From assembly GCF_900120125.1 (NCBI RefSeq), contig NZ_LT635545.1, positions 240,813 through 304,812 on the forward strand: a stretch of DNA of 64,000 nt. Direction: 5' to 3'. This document shows positions 36,022-46,928 of this stretch, piece by piece. Both the position numbers and the translations under genes were made by a program. Positions within the stretch are counted from its first letter, which is position 1. Each line of letters starts with the position of its first letter. A model generated the notes under the pieces. That model was not told where the DNA came from and did not search any database. It worked only from the letters and a program-made list of their open reading frames with translations. Origin of the DNA: Gemella massiliensis. GTDB taxonomy: Bacteria > Bacillota > Bacilli > Staphylococcales > Gemellaceae.

Positions 36022-39000
36022 CTACAATTCATCAAAAAATGATAATTGCGCTCTTTCCGGTAAACCTTTTAGCGTTCCCATTTCTCTTAAATATTCTATT
36101 ATTGTAGTTGATACACTTCCACGTTTTGATAAATCTTCTATCGACAAAAACGGTTTTTCTTCACGTGCTTGAACTATTTTATTTGCCACATTATCTCCTA
36201 ATCCCGGCACAATAGAAAAAGGCGGTATCAGCTTATTATCCTCAATAATGTAATCATGGCTTAATGATTTTTCCAAATCAACTTTTGAGAACGTAAAACC
36301 ACGTTGTAACATTTCATTTGCTATTTCGTAACTCACCAGTGCGTCTTTATCTTTTGTCGTTACTTCATTCTTATCCTTTTCTTTAATTTCTTTTATTTTT
36401 TCTTTAAGTGACTGTTCCCCTCTGACAACCGTAATAATATCAAAATCGCTTGCTCTTACCGAGTAGTACGCACAGTAGTAAATCAACGGTTGATGAACTT
36501 TAAACCAAGCTATACGAAGTGCCATAAGTACATACGCACAAGCATGCGCTTTAGGAAACATATACTTTATTTTTTTACATGAATCTATATACCAATTCGG
36601 TACATCGTTTTCTCTCATAGCTTGTTCAAACTCTTCTGTAAGACCTTTACCTTTACGAACGCTTTCCATTATTTTAAATGATAATCCTTCTTCAAGACCC
36701 GCATGAATTAAATAAACCATAATATCATCACGACATCCGATAACATCTTTCAGTTTACATGTACCGTTCCGTATTAATTCTTGAGCATTACCAAGCCAAA
36801 CATCCGTCCCATGCGACAATCCGGAAATTTGGACAAGTTCTGAATATGTAGTCGGTTTTGTATCATCAAGCATTTGAATAACAAAGTTTGTTCCAAATTC
36901 CGGTATTCCAAATGTTCCACTCGCAGAATCAACCTGTTCACGTGTTACACCAAGTGCTTCAACTGTTGAGAAAATCCCCATAACTTCCGGATCTGATACA
37001 TCAATAGTTTTTGGATCTATTCCTGATAAATCTTGAAGTTTTCTTATCATAGTCGGATCATCATGCCCCAGTATATCAAATTTTAAAATATTATCGTGAA
37101 TTGAGTGGAAATCGAAGTGTGTCGTTCTCCACGTACTTGTTTCATCATCTGCCGGATATTGATATGGTGTAAAATCAAAAATATCCATATCATTAGGCAC
37201 AACCAAAATTCCTCCCGGATGTTGTCCGGTTGTTCTTTTTGCCCCTTCGCACCCTGCGGCAATACGTTCTATATCAATACTGCGTTTATCAATCTCATGC
37301 TTTTCGTAATAATCACGTGTAAATGAATATGCCGTTTTTTCAGCTACGGTTGAAATAGTTCCCGCACGATAAACATAATCTTCTCCAAAAATTTCTTTTG
37401 TGAAATTATGTGCTGTCGCTTGATACTCTCCTGAAAAGTTTAAATCAATATCGGGAACTTTATCGCCATTAAAACCTAAAAAAGTTTCAAACGGAATATC
37501 CTGACCGTCTTTTTTCATTTTCTCATTACAATGCGGACAATTTTTATTCGGCATATCAAAACCAGAAGCATATTCAGCATTAACGAAAAACTCACTATGT
37601 TTACATTTAGGACAAACATAATGCGGTGATAGTGGATTTACCTCGGTAATTTCCATCATCGTAGCAACAAGTGATGACCCTACAGAGCCCCTTGAACCTA
37701 CCAAATAGCCATCATCAAGTGATTTTTTTACCAGTTTATGCGAAATCAAATAAACTACCGAAAAACCATTCCCAATAATTGATGCAAGTTCTTTTTCAAG
37801 GCGTTTTTCTACGATTTCCGGTAAATTTTCTCCATAGATTTTATGTGCCATACTATAACTTAAGTTTCTTACCTCATCTGCCGCACCTTCAATATTTGGT
37901 GTATACAATTTATCTTTCAACGGAACTACTTTTTCTATCATATCGGAAATAACATGTGTGTTATCAATAACTATTTCTTGTCTTAATTTTTCATCTAAAA
38001 ATGAAAATTCTTTAAGCATTTCTTCTGTTGTTAAAAATGTAGCCAACGGCTTAATATCCTTAGCTCCCGGATTATTTTTTACAGTTAGTCGTAAAATTTG
38101 GCGATAAACATGTTGATAATCATCCAAATAATAACAATCTCCGGTAGCAACAACTAACTTTTCTTTTTTCTTAGCCAAACTGATTAAGTGTTTTAAAATC
38201 TCTTCCAGCTCCGCCTCGTCATCAATACGCTCACTTCTTATAAAACTTTCATAATGATGTTTGGGCTGTATTTCTATATAATCATAAAAATCAATAATTT
38301 GTTCAACCTTATCTTCCTTGGCATTAAGTAGTTCTTCAAATACTTCATTATCAGAATTTCCGTTTCCTATAAGTAAATGTTTTCGATATTTAATCAACAA
38401 ACTGCGGGGAATAGTCGGTTTCCCAGACGATAAATAATCCGTACAGCTATATGACACCAATCTAAATAAATCTTTTAATCCTTGGGCATTTTTTACAAGT
38501 ATTGAACAAGGAAATGACCTTGAACGCTTGTGTGCTAATTTTAAATCTATCATACTATCAATTTGATTATGGTATTCTATCCCCAGTGCATAAAGTTGAT
38601 CGAGCATTTTTATAAAGATATCCGCCGTTGCTCTTGTATCATATATCGCCCTATGATGTTGAACTAATTTTACCTTGTATAACTTCGTAAGATTACTTAA
38701 TCCGTGACGTTTTGCTTCTTTATTTTCAGCACGTGAAATAAATAGTGTATCAATACTTGCATGATTATTATTCTTTAAGCCTAATCGCTCAAAACTTTTA
38801 TCCAAAAATCCTAAATCGAACTTTGCATTATGAGCAACAAGTATATCATCTTTATCAAGCCAGTTATAAAAGTTTGTCATTACCTCTTTTTCAAACGGAG
38901 CATCTTTTACATCCTCGTCAGTAATGCTCGTTAAACGTGTAATCAATTCTGATATTGGTCGTTTCGGATTAATATAACTTTCAAATGTGTCAATTTGAGC

Positions 39001-40365
39001 ACCGTTTTTTACTTTAACGGCAGCTATTTCTATTAATCTGTCTCTTTCCGCTGATAATCCTGTTGTTTCAACGTCAAATACAACATATGTTGCATCTTTT
39101 AATCGAAGTTCTTTTGGATTTGTTGTCGCTGTAAGGCTATCGTCCATAATAAACGCATTAAGTCCGTATATTGTTTTAATATCTTTTTCTTTTGATTTTA
39201 AACAAATTTCCGGATACGCCTGCACACCGTAAGTATCGGTAAATGCAATTGCCTCATGCCCCCAAGAAGTTGCTCTTATCAAATAATCTTCCGCCGAAGA
39301 AATACCCTCCAGTTGTGACATTTTTGTATGGGTATTAAGTTCAATTCGTTTTCGCCCGTTGTAGCTATCTTTTTTTTCTTCTTTAGCAGTCACCTCTATA
39401 GCTTTCGGCTCAATTATCGTATCTCTTAAATATGGATCATTGCTGACAGTACCAAATATTTTTATCCATTGACCTTTTTTAATACCTTGTATCAATTCAA
39501 TCAGTTGATTACGACGATTATTTTGAAATTTAGAGTTAGGGTTGTTACCGAATAATCGTAATATAATAGAATCACTATAATCTGTAAGTTTCAATCTATA
39601 TTGACTTGAGCCGTTCCTGTGAACAATCTGCTCTGTTCCGAATACTTGAGCCATTATGGTTACATCACCGGAATAGCCGATAACATCCTTTATGTCTACT
39701 ATTTCCGCATCATGAATTTCTTTTCCGTATTTGGTTCCTGCATTAAAACCTCGATTTTTTTTCGGTTGCTCTTTTGTTTTTTTCTCAGTTTCTTTTTGTT
39801 CTATCTGTTCTAATTTTTCCATTTCTTTGGAAATTTTTGCTTCTTGTTGCTCTGTTATATCATGAACATTTGTCTTAGCAAATTCAGGTACAATATCTTC
39901 AATGATTATCCCTAATTTTTTATAGCTATCTAAGATAGCGTTTTTTCTTTCACTAACAAAGTTTTTCCAAATTGACGGTGCCATTGTTTTTATTAATAAG
40001 TTTTTATCTTGAACCTTTACTTCACTGAATAAAATACTTTCTATCAGAACACCGGATACCTCACCAAAATTTTCTAATATAACATATTTCCAGTATTCTA
40101 TAATTTTTTTATCTGTTACTCTTTCGTTTGTACTTAAACGATAATTAACGAGATAGTCTCCTAGAAAACTATCTCGTAATTTTTGAATAAACAGTGTCCA
40201 GTGAGCAACATCCGGCAGTGCATTACCACTAAAGTTAAAAGTCCATACTTTATTGTTGTTATCTTTTTCTATATTATCCAGCGAAAAATTTTCAAAATTT
40301 GAATCGGTTAATTCCTCAGCCAGTTCAAGAGTATCTATTAATAGAGAAAAATGTTTATTGCTCAT
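36022..40365 (-). CDS. polC: DNA polymerase III alpha subunit, PolC type
   Basis: 1447 residues, full length. In order: N-terminal helical domain (1-210), OB fold (about 220-330), split PHP domain, 3'-5' exonuclease inserted near 410-590 (YVVFDVETTGLSAERDRLIE, then HNAKFDLGFLD). Then follow the polymerase core with VGSRGSVGSSLVATMMEITE, a four-Cys zinc site (CPKCKHSEFF, CPHC) and the catalytic PDIDLNFSGEYQ, and helix-hairpin-helix and tail regions. It is the main replicative polymerase of low-GC Gram-positives. The first PHP His pair reads NTHT where HLHT is usual. Confidence 0.97.
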   Translation of the reverse strand: MSNKHFSLLIDTLELAEELTDSNFENFSLDNIEKDNNNKVWTFNFSGNALPDVAHWTLFIQKLRDSFLGDYLVNYRLSTNERVTDKKIIEYWKYVILENFGEVSGVLIESILFSEVKVQDKNLLIKTMAPSIWKNFVSERKNAILDSYKKLGIIIEDIVPEFAKTNVHDITEQQEAKISKEMEKLEQIEQKETEKKTKEQPKKNRGFNAGTKYGKEIHDAEIVDIKDVIGYSGDVTIMAQVFGTEQIVHRNGSSQYRLKLTDYSDSIILRLFGNNPNSKFQNNRRNQLIELIQGIKKGQWIKIFGTVSNDPYLRDTIIEPKAIEVTAKEEKKDSYNGRKRIELNTHTKMSQLEGISSAEDYLIRATSWGHEAIAFTDTYGVQAYPEICLKSKEKDIKTIYGLNAFIMDDSLTATTNPKELRLKDATYVVFDVETTGLSAERDRLIEIAAVKVKNGAQIDTFESYINPKRPISELITRLTSITDEDVKDAPFEKEVMTNFYNWLDKDDILVAHNAKFDLGFLDKSFERLGLKNNNHASIDTLFISRAENKEAKRHGLSNLTKLYKVKLVQHHRAIYDTRATADIFIKMLDQLYALGIEYHNQIDSMIDLKLAHKRSRSFPCSILVKNAQGLKDLFRLVSYSCTDYLSSGKPTIPRSLLIKYRKHLLIGNGNSDNEVFEELLNAKEDKVEQIIDFYDYIEIQPKHHYESFIRSERIDDEAELEEILKHLISLAKKKEKLVVATGDCYYLDDYQHVYRQILRLTVKNNPGAKDIKPLATFLTTEEMLKEFSFLDEKLRQEIVIDNTHVISDMIEKVVPLKDKLYTPNIEGAADEVRNLSYSMAHKIYGENLPEIVEKRLEKELASIIGNGFSVVYLISHKLVKKSLDDGYLVGSRGSVGSSLVATMMEITEVNPLSPHYVCPKCKHSEFFVNAEYASGFDMPNKNCPHCNEKMKKDGQDIPFETFLGFNGDKVPDIDLNFSGEYQATAHNFTKEIFGEDYVYRAGTISTVAEKTAYSFTRDYYEKHEIDKRSIDIERIAAGCEGAKRTTGQHPGGILVVPNDMDIFDFTPYQYPADDETSTWRTTHFDFHSIHDNILKFDILGHDDPTMIRKLQDLSGIDPKTIDVSDPEVMGIFSTVEALGVTREQVDSASGTFGIPEFGTNFVIQMLDDTKPTTYSELVQISGLSHGTDVWLGNAQELIRNGTCKLKDVIGCRDDIMVYLIHAGLEEGLSFKIMESVRKGKGLTEEFEQAMRENDVPNWYIDSCKKIKYMFPKAHACAYVLMALRIAWFKVHQPLIYYCAYYSVRASDFDIITVVRGEQSLKEKIKEIKEKDKNEVTTKDKDALVSYEIANEMLQRGFTFSKVDLEKSLSHDYIIEDNKLIPPFSIVPGLGDNVANKIVQAREEKPFLSIEDLSKRGSVSTTIIEYLREMGTLKGLPERAQLSFFDEL

Positions 40366-40473
40366 TGTGTCTCCTTTTTTAAGTAGCTTAATATATAAAA
40401 TGGTTGCATATTATTGTAACGATGTAAAATATATAACTTCTGCACCGCTTAGCTACTTTTTTTATTTTAGTAA

Positions 40474-42174
40474 TTATTTAAAAAACTTTTGCACAACGGT
40501 TAGAACATCTGCCACAGATGTATCTTGTTTTTCCAGTGTTTTTCGTTCTTTTATTTCTACTAAACCTTCACTTGCTTTATTTCCTACAATAACTTGTAAA
40601 GGCATACCCAACAGGTCGGCATCATTAAATTTAACTCCCGCACGTTCATTTCTGTCGTCATAAAGGACTTCTATTCCTGCTGCTGTTAATTCTTCGTATA
40701 ATTTTTCCGCAACTTCTATTTGTTCAGCTTTTTTAGTATCTATACAAACAAGATGTACTTGATATGGTGCAACTATTGATGGCCAGATAATACCTTTTTC
40801 ATCATTGTGTTGTTCAATAATTGCAGAAATAATACGTGTTACACCAATGCCGTAACACCCCATGTAAAAATGATTCGCTCGTCCGTTAGCATCAAGGTAA
40901 GTTGCATCCATAGCCTCCGAATAACCTTTACCAAGCTCGAACACTTGCCCTACTTCGATACCTTTAGCAAATTTTACCGGACCTGATAAATCTTCTGCCA
41001 AGTCCCCTTCTTCAATCATACGCAAATCATAATGTGCATCAATAGGATAATCGCCGGGATTTACATTAATATAGTGGAATCCTTTTTTATTCGCTCCACA
41101 ACTGTGATTATACATATATTTAATCGCATTATCTCCGATTATTTTACAATTTTTAATACCGAATGGCCCCATATAACCTACATAACCGCCCATAATTTCT
41201 TCAATTTCCTGTTCGGTAGCCATCTCTACTTCTGATGTGTTGGTGGCTTTCCTAAATTTAAGATCATTTAATTGATCATTTCCACGCATTAGAACTAAAT
41301 AATATTCGCCATCCGCTTTTAGTGCCAGAGCTTTCATAGCACGATTAGTTTCAACTCCACAGTATGCAGCTATTGCATCAATTGTTTGTTGTTCAGGTGT
41401 TTCTAACAATTCACGTTCTTTTTTCTCAAAACCTGTCGGCATTTTGTAATTTTCTTCTACGACAACGGCAGTTTCAATATTTGCAGCATAGTCACTTCCC
41501 TCGGTATAAACAATCGTATCTTCCCCTATTTCCGCTAATGCTTGAAATTCATGCGTGTAGCTACCGCCAATATTTCCTGAGTCCGCTTTTACTATACGAT
41601 ATTTTAAACCTAATCTACTAAAAATTTTACTATATGCACCATAATAATCATTATAAGACTTTCTCAATGATTCCGGAGTATCATGGAATGTATAACCATC
41701 TTTCATTATAAACTCTTTTGTTCTTAAAAGGCCTAAACGGGGACGAATTTCATCACGGAATTTAGTTTGAAATTGATATAAATTCACCGGAAGTTGTTTA
41801 TAAGACGTCACCATGTTATTTACAGTTTGACAAACCACCTCTTCTGCAGTTGGACTAAGGGCATATCCTGCACCTTTTCTATCGGTAACACGCATAAGCT
41901 CGTCACCCATTTTGTACCAACGTCCAGATTCTTTCCAATATTCTTCTGATTGAAGGATCGGCATTAACAATTCTGAAGCACCGATTTTTTCGTGTTCTTC
42001 TCTAATTACCTTTTCTATTTTTTGAATTACTTTAGTCGCAAGCGGCAAGTAAGTATAAACTCCAGAAGATACTTGCTTAACCATCCCCGCTTTAATTAAC
42101 AACTTATGACTAATTGCTTCTGCAGTGGATGGTACTTCTCTTGTCGTTGGAATAAACGTTTTTGATTGTCTCAT
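40474..42174 (-). CDS. proS: Prolyl-tRNA synthetase
   Basis: 566 residues, bacterial type with an insertion (editing) domain between class II motifs 2 and 3. Motif 2 region TKFRDEIRPRLGLLRTKEFI; editing domain about 225-400; motif 3 GIGVTRIISAIIEQ; anticodon-binding domain at the C-terminus. Charges tRNA-Pro. An extended -10 (TGGTATAAT, near 42216) precedes it. I found no T-box leader. Not obviously linked to the prd cluster. Confidence 0.96.
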   Translation of the reverse strand: MRQSKTFIPTTREVPSTAEAISHKLLIKAGMVKQVSSGVYTYLPLATKVIQKIEKVIREEHEKIGASELLMPILQSEEYWKESGRWYKMGDELMRVTDRKGAGYALSPTAEEVVCQTVNNMVTSYKQLPVNLYQFQTKFRDEIRPRLGLLRTKEFIMKDGYTFHDTPESLRKSYNDYYGAYSKIFSRLGLKYRIVKADSGNIGGSYTHEFQALAEIGEDTIVYTEGSDYAANIETAVVVEENYKMPTGFEKKERELLETPEQQTIDAIAAYCGVETNRAMKALALKADGEYYLVLMRGNDQLNDLKFRKATNTSEVEMATEQEIEEIMGGYVGYMGPFGIKNCKIIGDNAIKYMYNHSCGANKKGFHYINVNPGDYPIDAHYDLRMIEEGDLAEDLSGPVKFAKGIEVGQVFELGKGYSEAMDATYLDANGRANHFYMGCYGIGVTRIISAIIEQHNDEKGIIWPSIVAPYQVHLVCIDTKKAEQIEVAEKLYEELTAAGIEVLYDDRNERAGVKFNDADLLGMPLQVIVGNKASEGLVEIKERKTLEKQDTSVADVLTVVQKFFK

Positions 42175-42342
42175 GTAATACCACCTCTTATATTTTAAAA
42201 TTAATACTATTATACCATAAAAGTTGGATATTGGCTCACAATATTATAAAATTTAAAATTTTTTCTAAAATTGTATATAGCATTTTCTTTTATTAAAATT
42301 ATATAGTATAATAAAAGGATAATAATTTTATGGAGAATTAAG

Positions 42343-42918
42343 ATGTTTAACTATCCAAATAAAAAAAATAATTTCGTTCAGAAGACTAAATATTCCAATC
42401 GTGGAATGGAACTAGAAAGTGATATTAACTTTGCGAATAAATATTACTTAAATAATAATGTTGCCGTCATTCATAAAAAACCGATACCTATTCAAATAGT
42501 AGAGGTCAATTATCCAAATCGAGCAAGTGCGATGATTACAAAAGCATTTTATAAAATACCGTCTACTACAGATTATAATGGTGTTTTTAATGGAAAGTAT
42601 ATTGATTTTGAGGCTAAAGAAACTAATTCAACAACATCTTTTTCCTTAACCAATATTCATGAACATCAAATTATTCATATGAAACAAATATTAAAGCATG
42701 GTGGTATTACATTTATTATTGTGCGATTTAAAAAAATAGATAGAACTTTTCTTCTCCCCTTTAAAAATTTTCTGTTTTTTTATGAAAGAGCAATAAATGG
42801 CGGAAGAAAATCTATAAAATTAATCGAATTCGAAGAAAACGGATTTGAATTATCTTTCCACTACAAAATTAGATTAGATTATTTAAGTATTATAAAAAAT
42901 AATGAAAGTGAGTTTTAG
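42343..42918 (+). CDS. recU: Holliday junction resolvase RecU
   Basis: 191 residues. The core motif NRGMELESDINFANKYYL, the catalytic YNGVFNGKYIDFEAKET (Asp, Glu, Lys) and HEHQIIHMKQILKHGG match RecU. It resolves recombination intermediates and is needed for chromosome segregation. As in most Firmicutes it is paired with a class A PBP gene, here 6 bp downstream. Confidence 0.94.
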   Translation: MFNYPNKKNNFVQKTKYSNRGMELESDINFANKYYLNNNVAVIHKKPIPIQIVEVNYPNRASAMITKAFYKIPSTTDYNGVFNGKYIDFEAKETNSTTSFSLTNIHEHQIIHMKQILKHGGITFIIVRFKKIDRTFLLPFKNFLFFYERAINGGRKSIKLIEFEENGFELSFHYKIRLDYLSIIKNNESEF

Positions 42919-42924
42919 TATTAA

Positions 42925-45051
42925 ATGAAAAACATATTTAAGTATATTAGTTCAATATTTTTTACGCTAGCCTTAATTTTATTTTTTGTTGTTCTGGCAT
43001 TTTTTGCTAAAGAACTTAAAGATGTACCTGATATAACAAGAGCAAATCTTCAAGATCCGCTATCGTCGGAAATATATGATAAAAACCTTAACTTAATCGC
43101 AACCGTCGGTGCGGAAAAAAGAGATTATGTATCAATTAACGACATTCCGGAAAACGTAAAAGATGCCGTACTTTCTACTGAAGATTCCCGCTTTTATTCA
43201 CATATCGGTTTAGATCCTATACGTTTGATTAAAGCCATCATTGTTAATGTTCGTTCAAACTCCGCACGTGAAGGAGCCAGTACAATAACACAACAAGTAG
43301 TTAAAACTTCTCTACTTACAGCAGAGAAATCATTAGAAAGAAAAACTCAAGAAGCCTACTTATCTTTAAAATTGGAAAACAAATATTCCAAAAACGATAT
43401 ACTTGAGATGTATCTTAATAAAATTTATTACTCTGATGGTCAATACGGAATAAAAACAGCAGCAAAATATTTTTACAATAAAAACTTGAATGAGCTTACT
43501 ATACCGCAAATAGCACTTTTGACCGGTATTCCTCAACAACCTATCCTATATAATCCTTATGATTATCCGGAAGATGCAACGAAACGTCGTAACACCGTTT
43601 TGTATGCCATGTTAAACAATGACAAAATAACAAAAGATGAATACGACAAAGCGATAAATACTCCAATAACCGAAGGTCTAGTAAGCAAAACAAAAGAAGA
43701 AAGAGCCAATCAACATACATATAACCCTAAATATGCTGCCTATATAGATTTATTAAATAAAGAATTAAAAGAGAATAAAAACTTTGAAAATGTTAAAGAT
43801 CCTTTTTCTTTAGGTTTAAAAATCTATACTAACCTTAATTCAGAACTTCAAATTTATGTTCAAGATATGTTGGATAATCAACGTGCCCCAATGAAACCGC
43901 ACGCTTCTCAAGCCGCAATATCAGTTATTGATACAAAAACCGGCTTAATCGAGGCTGTCGGTGGAGGTAAAAATTATAAAGCCGGCGGTTATAACTATGC
44001 GACAGATGCAAAAGTCCAACCCGGTTCTGCGATTAAACCGCTAGTGGACTATGCACCCGGCATTGAGTATTATGGCTGGGACAGTCAAACTACATTCTCA
44101 GATACACCTTATAAAATAGCCGGGACAAACTTCTATATTCAAAACTGGGATAGAGCTTACCACGGAAATATTTCTATGCGTCGAGCTTTGTCTTGGTCAT
44201 ATAATATACCGGCGGTTAGAGCCTTTGAAAGGGTTGGTTTCGAACGTTCTAAACATTTCGCTGAAAAATTAGGTATTCCCGTTTCAAAAGATGAACCGAC
44301 CACCGCTATTGGTGGTAACGTTGATGGAGTTTCTCCGTTACAAATGGCAGGAGCATTCGCAAGTTTCGGTAATAAAGGATACTACAATAAACCATCAACG
44401 GTCGTGAAAATATTTAATGCTAACGGACGAGAACTACAATCCATGAAAGAACAACCAGTAAAAGCAATGTCGGAGGAAACAGCCTACATTATGACCTCAA
44501 TACTGAAAGACGTATTATCAAACAACGGTACATCACCAAACGGCAAAGTTAAAAACTTTAATATGGCAGGCAAATCCGGATCAAGTACCTTTGACGATAG
44601 TGCATATCTCAACTATGGAATTGATGTAGTAAACTCAACCAAAGATAGCTGGATGATCGGATATTCTACGGAATACACCGTTTCCGTTTGGCAAGGTGCA
44701 GATACGGTGGACTCCGCAGCTAAAGCTCTTTCTCCCACTCATGCAGGAACAACACAACAAATAATGGCAGATATAATGAAGAAGGTTTCGGACAACAAAG
44801 CACCCGCTCCTTTTGAAAAACCTGCCGGTATTGTTACTAAAAATGGTGTTGAATACTCCAAAGAACGAAACACGGAAACGGATTATATGTACGCCGGTAG
44901 TAACCGTGATGCAGTGTATCAGGCTAAAGCTGCAGAAAATGAACGAAACGGCAGATCTTCTCTTACCACAGCATTTAATTCAATAAGTGGTACTGCGGGA
45001 TCTAATTCAACAACTAACAGTAGAAATACAAAACGAAACACCAGAAGATAA
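42925..45051 (+). CDS. Class A penicillin-binding protein 1A (transglycosylase/transpeptidase)
   Basis: 708 residues. N-terminal TM helix (about 7-30). The GT51 glycosyltransferase domain carries the catalytic Glu in STEDSRFYSHIGLDP and the motif EGASTITQQVVK. The transpeptidase domain has SxxK in QPGSAIKPL (about 373-376), SxN in SWSYN and KSG in AGKSGSS. A Ser/Thr/Asn/Arg-rich tail ends NTKRNTRR. It polymerises and crosslinks peptidoglycan outside the membrane. It follows recU by 6 bp and has almost no SD, suggesting coupled translation. Confidence 0.95.
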   Translation: MKNIFKYISSIFFTLALILFFVVLAFFAKELKDVPDITRANLQDPLSSEIYDKNLNLIATVGAEKRDYVSINDIPENVKDAVLSTEDSRFYSHIGLDPIRLIKAIIVNVRSNSAREGASTITQQVVKTSLLTAEKSLERKTQEAYLSLKLENKYSKNDILEMYLNKIYYSDGQYGIKTAAKYFYNKNLNELTIPQIALLTGIPQQPILYNPYDYPEDATKRRNTVLYAMLNNDKITKDEYDKAINTPITEGLVSKTKEERANQHTYNPKYAAYIDLLNKELKENKNFENVKDPFSLGLKIYTNLNSELQIYVQDMLDNQRAPMKPHASQAAISVIDTKTGLIEAVGGGKNYKAGGYNYATDAKVQPGSAIKPLVDYAPGIEYYGWDSQTTFSDTPYKIAGTNFYIQNWDRAYHGNISMRRALSWSYNIPAVRAFERVGFERSKHFAEKLGIPVSKDEPTTAIGGNVDGVSPLQMAGAFASFGNKGYYNKPSTVVKIFNANGRELQSMKEQPVKAMSEETAYIMTSILKDVLSNNGTSPNGKVKNFNMAGKSGSSTFDDSAYLNYGIDVVNSTKDSWMIGYSTEYTVSVWQGADTVDSAAKALSPTHAGTTQQIMADIMKKVSDNKAPAPFEKPAGIVTKNGVEYSKERNTETDYMYAGSNRDAVYQAKAAENERNGRSSLTTAFNSISGTAGSNSTTNSRNTKRNTRR

Positions 45052-45060
45052 AACTAAAAA

Positions 45061-45120
45061 AAGCGACTTAAAAATCGATTTCTAATGAAATCACGGTTTC
45101 TAAGTCGCTTCCTTACTTTT
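45061..45120 (+). terminator. Terminator after the PBP gene
   Basis: Long hairpin AAGCGACTTA / TAAGTCGCTT with an inner GATTTC/GAAATC stem, followed by CCTTACTTTT. Confidence 0.65.
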
Positions 45121-45265
45121 GGAAAGGCTCTTTAAAGTAAATTTTATTAAAATTTTTAACTTTTAAGCCGGACACTTTTTTATTATATATTCTCTTCTTG
45201 TAGATTTTATTTTATCTGAAAATACCTATAAAAAAGAGTTTGAACCAATCCCTCTTTTCCATATA

Positions 45266-45787
45266 CTAATCTTTTAATTTTACAGTCGGTCTTGCTTCAT
45301 ACACCACAGCCCCTGTTGGCACATCATGTTTAACAACAGCATTCGCTCCTATTTTTACATTATCACCAATAGTTACATTACCCAACACCTTAGCCCCGGC
45401 ACCTATCATGACGTTATTGCCAACTGTTGGATGACGTTTTATAGGATTAAAAGTTGTACCACCTAACGTTGTACCATGATAAAGGGTTACATTATCACCA
45501 ACTACAGCTGTTTCTCCAATTACAACTCCCATTCCGTGATCAATAAATAAACCTTTCCCTATTTTTGCACCGGGATGAATTTCTATCCCTGTTATTCTTC
45601 TCGCCCTTTTAGAAAATATCCTAGCCAAAGTGTGGTGATTTTTCTTATAGAGTTTATGTGCAAAAAAATGATAATTAAGAGCTTTTATATGGGGATAAGT
45701 TAAATAAACCATTAATTTAGATTTAGCAGCAGGATCCTCTTTCAGCACTCTATTAATATTATAGCGTAAATTTTCAAAAAATTTCAT
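45266..45787 (-). CDS. cysE: Serine O-acetyltransferase
   Basis: 173 residues, the short form of SAT. The N-terminal helices are followed by left-handed beta-helix hexapeptide repeats ([55 protein letters not shown]). Acetylates serine for cysteine synthesis. The ATG overlaps the cysK stop by one base (TAATG), so the two are co-translated. Confidence 0.94.
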   Translation of the reverse strand: MKFFENLRYNINRVLKEDPAAKSKLMVYLTYPHIKALNYHFFAHKLYKKNHHTLARIFSKRARRITGIEIHPGAKIGKGLFIDHGMGVVIGETAVVGDNVTLYHGTTLGGTTFNPIKRHPTVGNNVMIGAGAKVLGNVTIGDNVKIGANAVVKHDVPTGAVVYEARPTVKLKD

Positions 45788-46695
45788 TATATTTCTACAT
45801 GAACAATATCTTCGAATTCAAGTACAGATAAATATTTATCTACACCATCAGGAAGAATGGTTACAATTTTTTTATTTGGATACTTCTCTGCTGCCTTTTT
45901 GGCACCGGCTATTGCCGCACCTGATGAAATACCTATCCCTATACCTGTCGTTCTTAAGAAATTTTTTGTTTCTTCAATAGCTTCTTCACTTGATACCGTA
46001 AATATATCATTCATATACTCTTTTTTAAAGTTTTCCGGTATAAATCCTGTACCAATTCCTTGAATTTTGTGAACTCCACCATGTCCTTCACTAATAGCAG
46101 GAGACTCTGCCGGTTCTACTGCTATCGATATAACTTCAGGTTTATGCTCTTTTAAATACTTAGCTACCCCGGTAAAAGTACCACCTGTTCCTACACCGGC
46201 TACAAACACATCAATATCCGGAACTTGCTCCAAAATTTCTTTTGCCGTTGTTTTGTAATGATAATTCGGATTAGCGGGATTATCGAATTGACTTAATGAA
46301 ATGGCATTATCGTATTTTTCTATAATTTGTGCAGCTTTTTCAATAGAACCTTTTATCCCTAATTCTTTAGGTGTAAGAATTAACTGAGCGCCGTATGCCT
46401 TAATAATATTACGACGTTCTACACTCATACTCTCAGGCATGATAATAACAGCCTTAATCCCAAGAACTGAAGCTAAAATTGCAACGGCAATACCGGTGTT
46501 TCCACTGGTCGGTTCAACAATAATCGTATCTTTATTGATTGCATTTTGACGCATAGCCTCTTCTAACATTCCAAGAACAGCACGATCTTTTACACTACCT
46601 CCTAAATTATACTTCTCCAGTTTCACAAAAATATTTGTGTTATCCAGTTGATAAATAGGTGTATTCCCCACAAATTTTAGTGATGTCGCTATCAT
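45787..46695 (-). CDS. cysK: Cysteine synthase (O-acetylserine sulfhydrylase)
   Basis: 302 residues. PLP lysine Lys36 in [10 protein letters not shown]; phosphate-binding and substrate loops [10 protein letters not shown] and [13 protein letters not shown]-contacting C-terminal SSGAAIAGA. Converts O-acetylserine and sulfide to cysteine. Forms a two-gene operon with cysE. A strong AAGGAGGAAG precedes the ATG, with an extended -10 promoter at 46748-46756. Confidence 0.95.
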   Translation of the reverse strand: MIATSLKFVGNTPIYQLDNTNIFVKLEKYNLGGSVKDRAVLGMLEEAMRQNAINKDTIIVEPTSGNTGIAVAILASVLGIKAVIIMPESMSVERRNIIKAYGAQLILTPKELGIKGSIEKAAQIIEKYDNAISLSQFDNPANPNYHYKTTAKEILEQVPDIDVFVAGVGTGGTFTGVAKYLKEHKPEVISIAVEPAESPAISEGHGGVHKIQGIGTGFIPENFKKEYMNDIFTVSSEEAIEETKNFLRTTGIGIGISSGAAIAGAKKAAEKYPNKKIVTILPDGVDKYLSVLEFEDIVHVEI

Positions 46696-46747
46696 AAAAC
46701 TTCCTCCTTTTTCTTTCCAATTATGAATATTTTATTTATTGACTATG

Positions 46748-46756
46748 ATTATAACA
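46748..46756 (-). promoter_or_regulatory. Extended -10 promoter of cysK-cysE
   Basis: TGTTATAAT on the minus strand, 53 nt before the ATG. No good -35, suggesting activator or extended -10 dependence. Confidence 0.5.
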
Positions 46757-46928
46757 TAAACCCTTGATAAAAATAAAGAGTTTGCTTGAATTTTTTCGCA
46801 TTCTAATACATTTTCAAATAATTAATAAAACAACCTGCTATAATTAAATTTTTCAATGTTAATTTGTTATAATGCAAGTTGTTAAATTTTCTTTTACTAT
46901 TATTTTTAAATATTTTCCACACTTTTAT

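Noticed and set aside
42175..42342. T-box or other tRNA-sensing leader before proS
   Set aside because: Only an extended -10 and a short leader were seen; no T-box sequence or stem I-like structure.
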